DNA of 12,598 nucleotides. Source: Planctomycetales bacterium. GTDB lineage: Bacteria; Planctomycetota; Planctomycetia; Isosphaerales; Isosphaeraceae. The stretch is from contig DAHZZC010000329.1 in assembly GCA_027435495.1 (NCBI GenBank), forward strand, positions 1 through 12,598, in the 5' to 3' direction. This document shows positions 1 to 6,766 of this stretch, one piece after another. The position numbers were made by a program, and so were the translations under genes. Positions within the stretch are counted from its first letter, which is position 1. Each line of letters opens with the position of its first letter. A model generated the notes under the pieces. It saw only the letters and a list, made by a program, of their open reading frames with translations, was not told the DNA's origin and made no database searches.

Positions 1-1313
1 CCGTCGATTTCGTCCTTCGTGCGTTGCTCGGTAACGGCGACGAGGATGGCGTCGTTCATCGACGGATACCATCGCCCGAGTGCGATCTCGCCGTGATAGC
101 CCTGGGTGCCGACGTCGGCGAGGATCTTCCGGGCGTCGGCGGGGACGCTGATGGCGAACTCCTTGAAGAACGGGCCGGGGAAGGCGAGGGAGACGCCCGG
201 GATGGCGGCGAGCTTCTCGGCGGCGTAATGGGCCTTGCGGGTCGAGAGCTCGGCCGCCTGGCGGAGCCCGTTCGGACCCATCACGGCCAGGTAGATGCTG
301 GATCGGAGCGCCAGCAGGCCCTGGTTCGTGCAGATGTTGGACGTGGCCTTCTCGCGGCGGATGTGCTGTTCGCGGGTCTGAAGCGTGAGGACCCAGCACC
401 GCTTACCGTTGCGGTCGGTCGTCTGGCCGACGATCCGTCCGGGCATCTTGCGGACGTAATCCTCGCGGCAGGCCATGATTCCCAGGTAGGGACCGCCGTA
501 CTGGAGCGGGTTGCCCAGCGACTGGCCCTCCGCCACCACGATATCGGCGCCGTAGTCGCCGGGGCGGCGGAGCAGGCCGAGACTGATGGGGTCGACGATC
601 ACGATCGCAAGCGCTCCGGCCGCGTGAGCGGCCGAGACGATCGCCTCGACGTCCTCCAGCCCACCGAAGAAGTTCGGATACTGGACGATCACGGCGGCGG
701 TCTGGTCGTCGATCGCGTGGGCGATCGCCTCGGGTGTAACCCGACCGTTCTCCGAGGGGACGGTCGTCAGCTCGGGCTCCATCAGGGCGAGGAACGTGGA
801 GAGGACCTGGCGGTACTCGGGGTGGACCGAATCCGCGACGACCACCCGGCCGTGGCGTTTGGTGATGGTGAGGGCCATCAGCATTGCCTCGGCCGTGGCC
901 GAGCCGCCGTCGTAGAGGCTGGCGTTCGAGACGTCCATTCCCGTCAGGTTGGCGATGAGCGTCTGGTATTCGAACGTCGCCTGGAGGGTCCCCTGGCTGG
1001 CCTCGGGCTGGTAGGGTGTGTAGGCGGTGTAGAATTCGCCGCGGGAGGCGAGGTTATCAACCACGGCCGGGATGAAATGGTCGTAGCTCCCGCCGCCAAG
1101 GAAGCAGACGCGGCAATCCGCACCCTCGTTCCGGCCGAGGAGACGAAGAACGGTCTCGGTGAGAGCCAGTTCGGAGAGCGCCGGCGGGACGTGGAGCGGA
1201 CCGTCCAGGCGGTACTCGGCCGGCACCGCGTCGAAGAGCTGGTCGAGCGAGTCGATCCCGATCGCGGCCAGCATCGTCCGGACATCGTCGGGCGTGTTCG
1301 CGATGTACGCCAT
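1..1313 (-). CDS. gcvPA: Glycine dehydrogenase (aminomethyl-transferring) subunit 1, GcvPA (3' end cut off)
   Basis: This is the N-terminal-type subunit of the two-subunit P-protein of the glycine cleavage system. With GcvPB it decarboxylates glycine and passes the aminomethyl group to the lipoyl arm of GcvH in the cytoplasm. I translated it by hand from the ATG at 1313; about 437 codons are open and the frame leaves the window at base 1. Family stretches are clear: GGGSYDHF (about residues 73-80), then YTPYQPEASQG, LYDGGSATAEAM, ADSVHPEYRQVL, YPNFFGGLEDV, EGQSLGNPLQYGGPYLG and REKATSNICTNQGL. The last visible residues, RTKDEID, match the family C-terminus, so only about 10 residues should be missing. 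The PLP lysine is carried by GcvPB, expected just beyond the left edge. The gene starts 53 bases after the gcvH stop, as the third gene of a gcvT-gcvH-gcvPA operon. The ribosome site is weak. The call is secure. Confidence 0.96.
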   Translation of the reverse strand, partial: MAYIANTPDDVRTMLAAIGIDSLDQLFDAVPAEYRLDGPLHVPPALSELALTETVLRLLGRNEGADCRVCFLGGGSYDHFIPAVVDNLASRGEFYTAYTPYQPEASQGTLQATFEYQTLIANLTGMDVSNASLYDGGSATAEAMLMALTITKRHGRVVVADSVHPEYRQVLSTFLALMEPELTTVPSENGRVTPEAIAHAIDDQTAAVIVQYPNFFGGLEDVEAIVSAAHAAGALAIVIVDPISLGLLRRPGDYGADIVVAEGQSLGNPLQYGGPYLGIMACREDYVRKMPGRIVGQTTDRNGKRCWVLTLQTREQHIRREKATSNICTNQGLLALRSSIYLAVMGPNGLRQAAELSTRKAHYAAEKLAAIPGVSLAFPGPFFKEFAISVPADARKILADVGTQGYHGEIALGRWYPSMNDAILVAVTEQRTKDEID

Positions 1314-1366
1314 GGAAGGGAGCTTCTGCTTTCTGTTCTCTGGAGGGGATCGAGAGGCGAGCCCGA

Positions 1367-1753
1367 TCAGTGGGCGTCCTCGGCGACCATCTTCTCGTAG
1401 GCGTCGTGGTCCATCATGCTGGCGACGGCGCCTGGGTTCTCGACGCGGAGGCGGATCAGCCATCCTTTGCCGTAGGGATCGTCGGAGAGGAGCTGGACGT
1501 TGTCCCTGAGATCATTATTGACCTCGACCACCTCACCGGCGAGAGGGGCATAGATGTCGCTGACGCTCTTGACGCTCTCCACCTCGCCGAAGGCCTTTCC
1601 GGCGGCGAGCTTCGCACCGATGGCCGGCAACTCGATCATCGTCAGGTCGCTCAACTGTTCGACGGCGAACTTCGAGATGCCGATGGTCGCGACATCGCCC
1701 TGGAGCGCGACCCACTCGTGGGTCGGGGTGAAGCGGAGGGACTTCGGGTCCAT
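1367..1753 (-). CDS. gcvH: Glycine cleavage system H protein, lipoyl carrier
   Basis: GcvH shuttles the aminomethyl group between the P-, T- and L-proteins on a lipoyl-lysine arm. The 128-residue product has the usual family length. It shows the N-terminal FTPTHEWV motif (residues 8-15), TIGISKFAVEQLSDL, and the lipoylation site ESVKSVSD with K62 as the modified lysine. It continues with APLAGEVVEVN, then PYGKGWLIRL near the C-terminus. The ATG at 1753 has an AAGGA about 10 bases upstream. The gene lies 47 bases after the gcvT stop and 53 bases before gcvPA, so it is very likely co-transcribed with both. Nothing about it is unusual. Confidence 0.97.
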   Translation of the reverse strand: MDPKSLRFTPTHEWVALQGDVATIGISKFAVEQLSDLTMIELPAIGAKLAAGKAFGEVESVKSVSDIYAPLAGEVVEVNNDLRDNVQLLSDDPYGKGWLIRLRVENPGAVASMMDHDAYEKMVAEDAH

Positions 1754-1800
1754 CGTTCGGGGTCCTTCGGGGGATCGGAGCGGTGGTCGAACGGAAAGAG

Positions 1801-2910
1801 TCAGGCCGTTGCGGGCCGCTTGTAGAACGGGAGCTTGACGACGCGGGCTGTCTCGCGATGGCCGCGGACGTCGACGGTGAGGATTGCGCCGACGGTGCGA
1901 GCGTCGGGGGCGACCATAGCCATGGCGATGCTGGTCTGCAAGGTTGGTGAGAAGGTGCCCGAGGTGACCAGGCCGACCTCACGATCTCCGGAAAGGACGA
2001 TCGCGCCCTGGCGAGCGATCCGCTTCCCTTCCAGCACCAGGCCGATTCGGGCGAGCGGGGGAGCTTCCTTCCGCATCGAGAGGATCGATCGGCCGACGAA
2101 CTCACCTTTATCAAGCTTCACGGCCCAGCCAAGGCCAGCCGAATAGGGGTCGGTGTCCTCGCCCAGTTCGTGGCCGTAGAGCGGCATCGCGGCCTCAAGA
2201 CGGAGCGTATCGCGGGCGCCGAGGCCACACGGCATAATCGCGTGCGGACGGCCCGCCTCAAGGATGGCCTCCCAGACCTCCTCAGCCGACGACGCGGGGA
2301 CGATCAGTTCGAAGCCGTCCTCGCCCGTGTAGCCAGTCCGGCTGATGACCGAATCGAGTTTACCGAGAAGCCGGCCGGTCGTTTGATGATAGTAACGAAC
2401 GGCTTCGAGCGGCTGGTCGACGAGCGGTTGCAGGGTTGCGAGCGCCTTTGGTCCCTGGACCGCGATCATGGCGGTCGCTTCGGTCCGATCGTGGAAGTGG
2501 CTTTGGGTCCCCTGCTGGTGGGCCTGGAACTGGGCCACGACCTTCGTGCGGTTGGAGGCGTTGCAGACGACGAGATAGGCATCGGTCTGGCGATAGACGA
2601 GGATGTCGTCGATGACCCCGCCCCGATCGTTGGTCATCAGGCTATACTGGATTTGGTTTTCGGTGAGCCGGGCGACATGGTTCGTCGTGCAGTGTTCGAT
2701 CCAGTCGAGGGCGTCCTGGCCATCGAAGGTCAGGCGGCCCATGTGGCTGATGTCGAAGAGTCCGACGCCGAGTCGAACGGCCTGGTGCTCCTCGACGATC
2801 GATCGGTACTGCACCGGCATGGACCAGCCGCCGAACTCGACGAGGCGGCCTCCGTGGGCCTGGTGCCATCGGTGCAACGCGGTACGCAGGAGCGGGTCGG
2901 CAGAAGACAC
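1801..2910 (-). CDS. gcvT: Aminomethyltransferase, glycine cleavage T protein
   Basis: GcvT transfers the methylene carbon from aminomethylated GcvH to tetrahydrofolate and releases ammonia. Visible family motifs are VEFGGWSMPVQY, LFDISHMGRL, TNDRGGVIDDILVYR (the VIDD aspartates include the likely catalytic Asp), SRTGYTGEDGFEL, GARDTLRLEAAMPLYGHEL and GLGWAVKLDKGEFVGR. The frame is open up to an ATG at 2964 (387 residues). I prefer the GTG at 2910 (369 residues) because it has GAGG five bases upstream. The extra 18 residues do not resemble a GcvT N-terminus, and a promoter-like pair of hexamers would put the transcript start at about 2964, leaving that ATG without a leader. It is the first gene of the gcv operon and is divergent from the MutS-like gene. 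The function is secure; the start is not. Confidence 0.96.
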   Translation of the reverse strand: MSSADPLLRTALHRWHQAHGGRLVEFGGWSMPVQYRSIVEEHQAVRLGVGLFDISHMGRLTFDGQDALDWIEHCTTNHVARLTENQIQYSLMTNDRGGVIDDILVYRQTDAYLVVCNASNRTKVVAQFQAHQQGTQSHFHDRTEATAMIAVQGPKALATLQPLVDQPLEAVRYYHQTTGRLLGKLDSVISRTGYTGEDGFELIVPASSAEEVWEAILEAGRPHAIMPCGLGARDTLRLEAAMPLYGHELGEDTDPYSAGLGWAVKLDKGEFVGRSILSMRKEAPPLARIGLVLEGKRIARQGAIVLSGDREVGLVTSGTFSPTLQTSIAMAMVAPDARTVGAILTVDVRGHRETARVVKLPFYKRPATA

Positions 2911-2970
2911 GAGATCCTCGGCGAAGGTTCGAGAACGGGAGGCGCTCGGCATCCCGTGAAGCATGGGACG

Positions 2971-2999
2971 ATTTTAGGATTCCCCGCGCGAATTGGAAA
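2971..2999 (-). promoter_or_regulatory. Candidate sigma70-type promoter of the gcv operon
   Basis: On the minus strand, TTTCCA (2999-2994, four of six matches to the -35 consensus) and TAAAAT (2976-2971, five of six to the -10) are 17 bases apart. The predicted transcript start is near 2964, just ahead of gcvT. It lies in the short divergent region between gcvT and the MutS-like gene. The assignment rests on consensus alone, and planctomycete promoters are poorly characterised. Confidence 0.35.
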
Positions 3000-3042
3000 G
3001 TCCGCCTCGAATGATCGGGGCGGGCGGCGTGGCGGTCTGGGT

Positions 3043-3049
3043 GGGAGAG
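3043..3049 (+). promoter_or_regulatory. Ribosome binding site that fixes the MutS-like start
   Basis: GGGAGAG lies 3 bases before the ATG at 3053 (GGGAG is 5 bases away). The frame is also open upstream to a TTG at 2993 and an ATG at 3011, but neither has a comparable purine-rich site. The residues they would add (for example GAGGVAVWVG) look like read-through of intergenic DNA. Confidence 0.6.
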
Positions 3050-3052
3050 TCG

Positions 3053-4870
3053 ATGACGGGAACACGACTGGGAGAATCGCCGGCGGCGGATGAGATCCGG
3101 GCAACCTATCAGCAGCGGCTTGGGGAGCGATCGAGCGAGCGCGATCGGTGGCGGGCCTGGGATCGGCGTCTGGCCGACCTTCGGCTGGCCGTTTTCCTGG
3201 GGGCATTGGTTGCCGTCTATGGGCTCTACCTCGGCAGCGAGTGGGCCGGAACCGGGCTGGGCGCGGCCCTGTTGGTGTTCGCGGGGATGGTTGTCGCGCA
3301 CGATCCGATCCGGCGCCGGGCGGACCGGGCGCGTCGAGCGGTCGAGTTATACGAGCGAGGGCTCGTCCGAATTGAGGGGCGATGGGCCGGGACGGGTGTC
3401 TCGGGCGAAGAATTCCTGACTCACGAACATCCTTACGCGGCGGACCTCGACCTCTTCGGTCGCGGCTCGATCTTCGAACGGCTCTGCACGGCGCGAACGC
3501 GGTCGGGCGAGGCGGTTCTCGCCTCCTGGCTACTGGCGCCGGCCGACACGACGACCATCGCCGAACGGCACGAGGCCGTCGAGGAGCTTCGTCCGAGGCT
3601 CGACCTCCGCGAGGACCTTGAGGTGCTGGGCTCTGACGTCCGCGCGGGGATCGATCCCGAGGAACTCTCGACCTGGTGCGGGGCGCCCCGGACTCTCCGG
3701 GGTATCGCGATCCCGATGGCCTCGGTCGCCTTGGCGATGGTCGGCACGGCCGCCGCGATCGGATGGCTTTTCTTCGAGACGAGCCTGCGCCCGCTCCTGT
3801 ATGTCGCAATCGTCGACACCATCTATGGAGTCACGATCGGGAGGCGGGTGCGAGCGGCGCTCGGAGACGTCGATCGTCACGGGGCAGACCTTCGTCTGCT
3901 GGCCGACCTGCTGGAGCGGATGGAGCGCGAGCCCTTCCATTCGCCGATGCTGAGCCGCCTCCGGGTGGCGATGGACGTGGAAGGAACGCCGGCCTCGGCC
4001 CGGCTCCGTCGGCTGGCGCGACTCCTCGACCTGCTGCAATCTCGGCAGAACCAGTTCTTCGCGCCGATCGCAGCGCTCTGGCACTGGACGCCGCTGCTGG
4101 CTGTTCGGGTAGACGCCTGGCGCGAGGAGTCGGGATCCCATGTCGCCCGATGGATTCGGGCGATCGGCGAGGTTGAGGCAATCGGGGCGATCGCGGCCTA
4201 CGCGGCGGAGAATCCCGATGATCCGCTCCCCGCGGTGGTCGACGGACCGGCCCGGTTTGAGGCGGATGGAATCGGCCACCCGCTGATCCCAGCGCGGGTG
4301 TGCGTTCGGAACGAGATCGAACTCGGCGACCCGACTCACCTGCTGATCGTGAGCGGGTCGAACATGTCGGGCAAGAGCACGATGCTGCGGACCGTCGGCA
4401 TCAACGCGGTGCTGGCCATGGCCGGGGCGCCTGTTCGAGCGCGGCGACTTGTCCTGACGCCGATGGCCGTCGGTGCGACACTCCGAATCCAGGACTCGCT
4501 CCAGGAAGGCCGGTCCCGATTCTACGCCGAAATCACGAGAGTCCGGCAGGTCGTCGAGCTGAGTCGTGGCCCCTTGCCGTTGCTCTTCCTTTTCGACGAG
4601 CTCTTCCACGGGACCAACTCGCACGACCGAACCGCTGGCGGCGAGGCCGTTCTTCGCGGTCTCATCGCCACCGGCGCGATCGGGATGGTGACCACCCACG
4701 ACCTGAGCCTCGCCCGGATCTCGGACGCCCTCGCGCCCAGGGCCCGGAACGTCCACTTTGAGGACCGGCTCGTCGACGGCGAGATGCGGTTCGACTATCG
4801 AATGCGCCCGGGTATCGTCGAGCACAGTAATGCCCTGGCCCTGATGCGAGCGATCGGGCTCGACGTCTGA
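3053..4870 (+). CDS. Membrane-anchored MutS-family ATPase (MutS-related protein)
   Basis: The product has 605 residues from the preferred ATG. The C-terminal third is a MutS-type ABC ATPase domain: Walker A GSNMSGKST (435-443), Walker B LLFLFDE (510-516, D515/E516), and TTHD with H549 as the switch histidine. The mismatch-recognition and connector domains of true MutS are absent. Instead there are two predicted membrane segments near the N-terminus (about 44-61 and 66-83), a stretch typical of this subfamily (HPYAADLDLFGRGSIFERL, about 126-144), and a second hydrophobic pair (about 217-241 and 246-263). It then has a helical core-domain-like stretch. Similar proteins of about 600 residues are often annotated as MutS in Bacteroidetes and Planctomycetes, but a role in mismatch repair is not supported by this architecture. 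The substrate is unknown. The gene stands alone on the plus strand and its stop is one base from the stop of the convergent lipoprotein gene. The family is sure; the function is open. Confidence 0.92.
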   Translation: MTGTRLGESPAADEIRATYQQRLGERSSERDRWRAWDRRLADLRLAVFLGALVAVYGLYLGSEWAGTGLGAALLVFAGMVVAHDPIRRRADRARRAVELYERGLVRIEGRWAGTGVSGEEFLTHEHPYAADLDLFGRGSIFERLCTARTRSGEAVLASWLLAPADTTTIAERHEAVEELRPRLDLREDLEVLGSDVRAGIDPEELSTWCGAPRTLRGIAIPMASVALAMVGTAAAIGWLFFETSLRPLLYVAIVDTIYGVTIGRRVRAALGDVDRHGADLRLLADLLERMEREPFHSPMLSRLRVAMDVEGTPASARLRRLARLLDLLQSRQNQFFAPIAALWHWTPLLAVRVDAWREESGSHVARWIRAIGEVEAIGAIAAYAAENPDDPLPAVVDGPARFEADGIGHPLIPARVCVRNEIELGDPTHLLIVSGSNMSGKSTMLRTVGINAVLAMAGAPVRARRLVLTPMAVGATLRIQDSLQEGRSRFYAEITRVRQVVELSRGPLPLLFLFDELFHGTNSHDRTAGGEAVLRGLIATGAIGMVTTHDLSLARISDALAPRARNVHFEDRLVDGEMRFDYRMRPGIVEHSNALALMRAIGLDV

Positions 4871-4871
4871 T

Positions 4872-5408
4872 TCATGAACGCCGCGATCGCGAACCCGTGG
4901 CGGTTACGGACAGATCAAATGAAGGCTCATTGGTTTTGTCCTTCACCACCTGATCGGTGAGGCCCGACGTCTTCGGGTCAGCATATCGAGCGCCGAGGAC
5001 CTCGGAATTCCCTTTCTGGATCTTTCGATCGGCGTCAAAAAGGCCGCCCTCTGATCGGCCGGCCCTGCTGGAAATTCCAACCTTGTAGCGGCCTTCCGGC
5101 ATCCCCTCGATTCCTGGATACGCGTTCAGACGGAAGGTCCCGTCCGACCGAATCGGGCCGACGACCCGGAGGGGACCAGCCGTCGATTCGCCGGAAGAAC
5201 TTTTGGCGACGGAGGATTCCTCCAGCTCGTAGACGACATATCCCTCGGTGAGCGGCTTTCCCTTCAGGGTCACCTTCCCCTTGACGGGATAGACTGGAGG
5301 ATGTCCCTGTTCCGCTCCGCAACCGAGCCAGCTCAACGCGACCACCGCAGCGGCGAGAGAGAGGGCGACGCCACCTCGGGAACGGAGGCCGGGATGCCGG
5401 GGATTCAT
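4872..5408 (-). CDS. Putative lipoprotein with carboxypeptidase-regulatory-like (transthyretin-like) fold
   Basis: The product has 178 residues from the ATG at 5408; the frame is open to a TTG at 5462, but that would overlap the stop of the DUF1559 gene upstream. The N-terminus has an arginine-rich n-region, a hydrophobic stretch (about 14-28) and Cys30 in SWLGCG, an imperfect lipobox, so it is probably lipid-anchored. The mature part begins YPVKGKVTLKGKPLTEG, then has DGTFRLNAYPGIEGMPEGRYKVGI and ends with ARYADPKTSGLTDQV followed by a beta-strand-like FDLSVTATG. This pattern is common in planctomycete lipoproteins with a beta-sandwich fold. It lies 50 bases downstream of the DUF1559 gene and is probably co-transcribed with it. 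The function is unknown. The end is tightly convergent with the MutS-like gene. Confidence 0.85.
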   Translation of the reverse strand: MNPRHPGLRSRGGVALSLAAAVVALSWLGCGAEQGHPPVYPVKGKVTLKGKPLTEGYVVYELEESSVAKSSSGESTAGPLRVVGPIRSDGTFRLNAYPGIEGMPEGRYKVGISSRAGRSEGGLFDADRKIQKGNSEVLGARYADPKTSGLTDQVVKDKTNEPSFDLSVTATGSRSRRS

Positions 5409-5458
5409 GAGTGTCTCGCTGTCTTCATCGGGCGCCGGGTGGGAAGGAGATTCATCGA

Positions 5459-6547
5459 TCAATACGAATCAGCCGAGATGACCTCACCGCCGGCTGGGCT
5501 GATGAGCGCGACGAAGACCGAGGGGGCGGTCGTCTGTCGGATGAAGTGGACCGAGCCATCGGCGAAGACGTGGTTGGCTCCGCCGGGATGGAAGGCGTAG
5601 ACCTCGTTGTTGCTGCTCCAGTTGGTATGCTGGCGGCTGCCGTCGCCGTCGGTGTAGAACTCGCTGTTGTAGTCGGCCCAGCCCCAGCCCGAGCCTTCAT
5701 TGGTGTAAATTGTGGTGCCACCCTCGCCAATACCGAGCGAGGCGGTTGGAGTGCCGTCGGGAATCAGGCGGCCATTCAGCCAGAATTGCGGACGCCCGGC
5801 GTCTTCCGAAACCATGATCGTGTTGGACGTCCCATCGGTGATCGAGGCGATTCGAGGAGCGACGTTACCGTGGAGGAGGCCGCGGGTGTCCACTCCCGCT
5901 GGGTGGGGAACGTTATTGGCGGCCATCCAGGCCGAGGCCACGCCATCGTCGACCGCGTAGTCGCCGGCGGCGAGATTTACCGACCAGTTCGAGCCGTAAA
6001 ACACCTGCGAGAGCGCATCGGTGTAGGCGGCGGAACGAAAGCCGTCGGGAGCCGACGGGCAGACCATGAACTTGAGCTGCGTGCCCACCATGGTCGAGTT
6101 GACCGGACCGCTGAAGGGGACCGCAATGTTATAAGCGTTGTAGATTGTGGACTGCTCGAAGTACGGCAGGCAGATTGTCACCCAGGTCTGAACGTCGATG
6201 GCGTTGTTGCAGACCTCGCCAACCTGCGATGGGCAGGGCGGCTCGTAATTGTCCGGTCCGACCAGGCTCATGTTCGTCAGGTCGGCCGGTTGAAACGGGG
6301 GCCTGAGCAGCGAGGTGCTGATCGCCCAGGTCGGCGGGAGGACCAGGCGCGAGTTCTCGAAGTTCATCATCGCCAGGCCGATTTGCTTCAGGTTGTTGAG
6401 GCAGGAGGCCCGACGCGCCGCCTCACGCGCCGACTGGACGGCCGGCAGTAAAAGGGCGATCAGAACCGCGATGATCGCGATCACCACGAGCAGTTCGATC
6501 AGGGTGAAGGCCCGGCGAAACGCGGAATGAGAGCGGGGCGGACTCAT
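5459..6547 (-). CDS. DUF1559 protein with prepilin-type N-terminus (copy B)
   Basis: The product has 362 residues. It opens with a short basic leader, then AFTLIELLVVIAIIAVLIAL, LLPAVQSAREAARR and CLNNLKQIGLAM, the type IV pilin/pseudopilin-like helix that marks DUF1559 proteins. The family C-terminal signature is present as FHPGGANHVFADGSVHFI, and the protein ends GGEVISADSY. The residue before the processed Phe is Ala13 where prepilin peptidases usually need Gly; copy A (at 6767-7909) has Gly. The ATG at 6547 has a good GAGGA eight bases upstream. The protein is expected to be exported by a pseudopilin-like route and to sit in the envelope, but its role is unknown. It is separated from copy A by a strong terminator and followed 50 bases later by a lipoprotein gene, so it probably heads its own two-gene unit. 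Confidence 0.93.
   Translation of the reverse strand: MSPPRSHSAFRRAFTLIELLVVIAIIAVLIALLLPAVQSAREAARRASCLNNLKQIGLAMMNFENSRLVLPPTWAISTSLLRPPFQPADLTNMSLVGPDNYEPPCPSQVGEVCNNAIDVQTWVTICLPYFEQSTIYNAYNIAVPFSGPVNSTMVGTQLKFMVCPSAPDGFRSAAYTDALSQVFYGSNWSVNLAAGDYAVDDGVASAWMAANNVPHPAGVDTRGLLHGNVAPRIASITDGTSNTIMVSEDAGRPQFWLNGRLIPDGTPTASLGIGEGGTTIYTNEGSGWGWADYNSEFYTDGDGSRQHTNWSSNNEVYAFHPGGANHVFADGSVHFIRQTTAPSVFVALISPAGGEVISADSY
6456..6509 (-). repeat. 54-bp direct repeat, copy in DUF1559 gene B
   Basis: This stretch encodes the prepilin-type hydrophobic helix and matches 7821-7874 at 49 of 54 bases by eye, while the rest of the two genes is much more diverged. It is a coding repeat shared by paralogues rather than a mobile element. 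Confidence 0.7.
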
Positions 6548-6562
6548 CGTTGAGATCCTCGA

Positions 6563-6597
6563 AGAATGAGATTTCCTCAGTCGAACGCGCTCATTCT
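6563..6597. repeat. Inverted repeat ahead of DUF1559 gene B
   Basis: AGAATGAG (6563-6570) and CTCATTCT (6590-6597) form a perfect 8-base inverted repeat with a 19-base spacer, in the leader region of the DUF1559 gene that starts at 6547. On the minus strand its distal arm overlaps TAGAAT (6598-6593), a -10-like hexamer (five of six matches); I see no good -35 at the right distance. It could be an operator or a leader hairpin. Confidence 0.4.
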
Positions 6598-6691
6598 AGG
6601 TTCTCGTTCCCGGATGGCAGTGAAGCTCGAATAAAGTTTCGACGAAGATCGAGATCCTGGAGACGCCAGGTGCCGGCGGATCGGCGGCGGC

Positions 6692-6737
6692 AAAAAAAAC
6701 GGTGGCGGGCCCCCCTGGGGAGGTCCCGCCACCGTTT
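6692..6737 (-). terminator. Intrinsic terminator of DUF1559 gene A
   Basis: CGGTGGCGGG (6700-6709) pairs perfectly with CCCGCCACCG (6725-6734), and three flanking A-T pairs extend the stem. Read on the minus strand, the hairpin is followed by a run of eight T (6699-6692). It lies 30 bases past the stop of the DUF1559 gene that ends at 6767. This is a textbook rho-independent terminator and it splits the two DUF1559 genes into separate transcripts. Confidence 0.9.
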
Positions 6738-6766
6738 GACGAAATCCCGTCGTTGAACCGGCTGGA

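Noticed and set aside
24..1400. Long plus-strand open frame of 458 codons
   Set aside because: It is antisense to gcvPA and the end of gcvH, with no family motifs. Long antisense frames are common in G+C-rich genes.
2965..3052. Glycine riboswitch ahead of gcvT
   Set aside because: The divergent gap is under 100 bases and lacks room for the aptamer. I see no matching conserved core.
3530..4825. Minus-strand open frame of 431 codons
   Set aside because: It is antisense to the MutS-like gene. Its Arg/Asp/Pro-rich translation is typical of a shadow frame.
3053..4870. Standard mismatch repair MutS
   Set aside because: The protein is about 605 residues instead of 850 or more, has membrane segments and lacks the N-terminal mismatch-recognition domain with its Phe-x-Glu motif.
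5411..6451. Plus-strand open frame of 346 codons
   Set aside because: It is antisense to DUF1559 copy B and lacks a ribosome site or family features.
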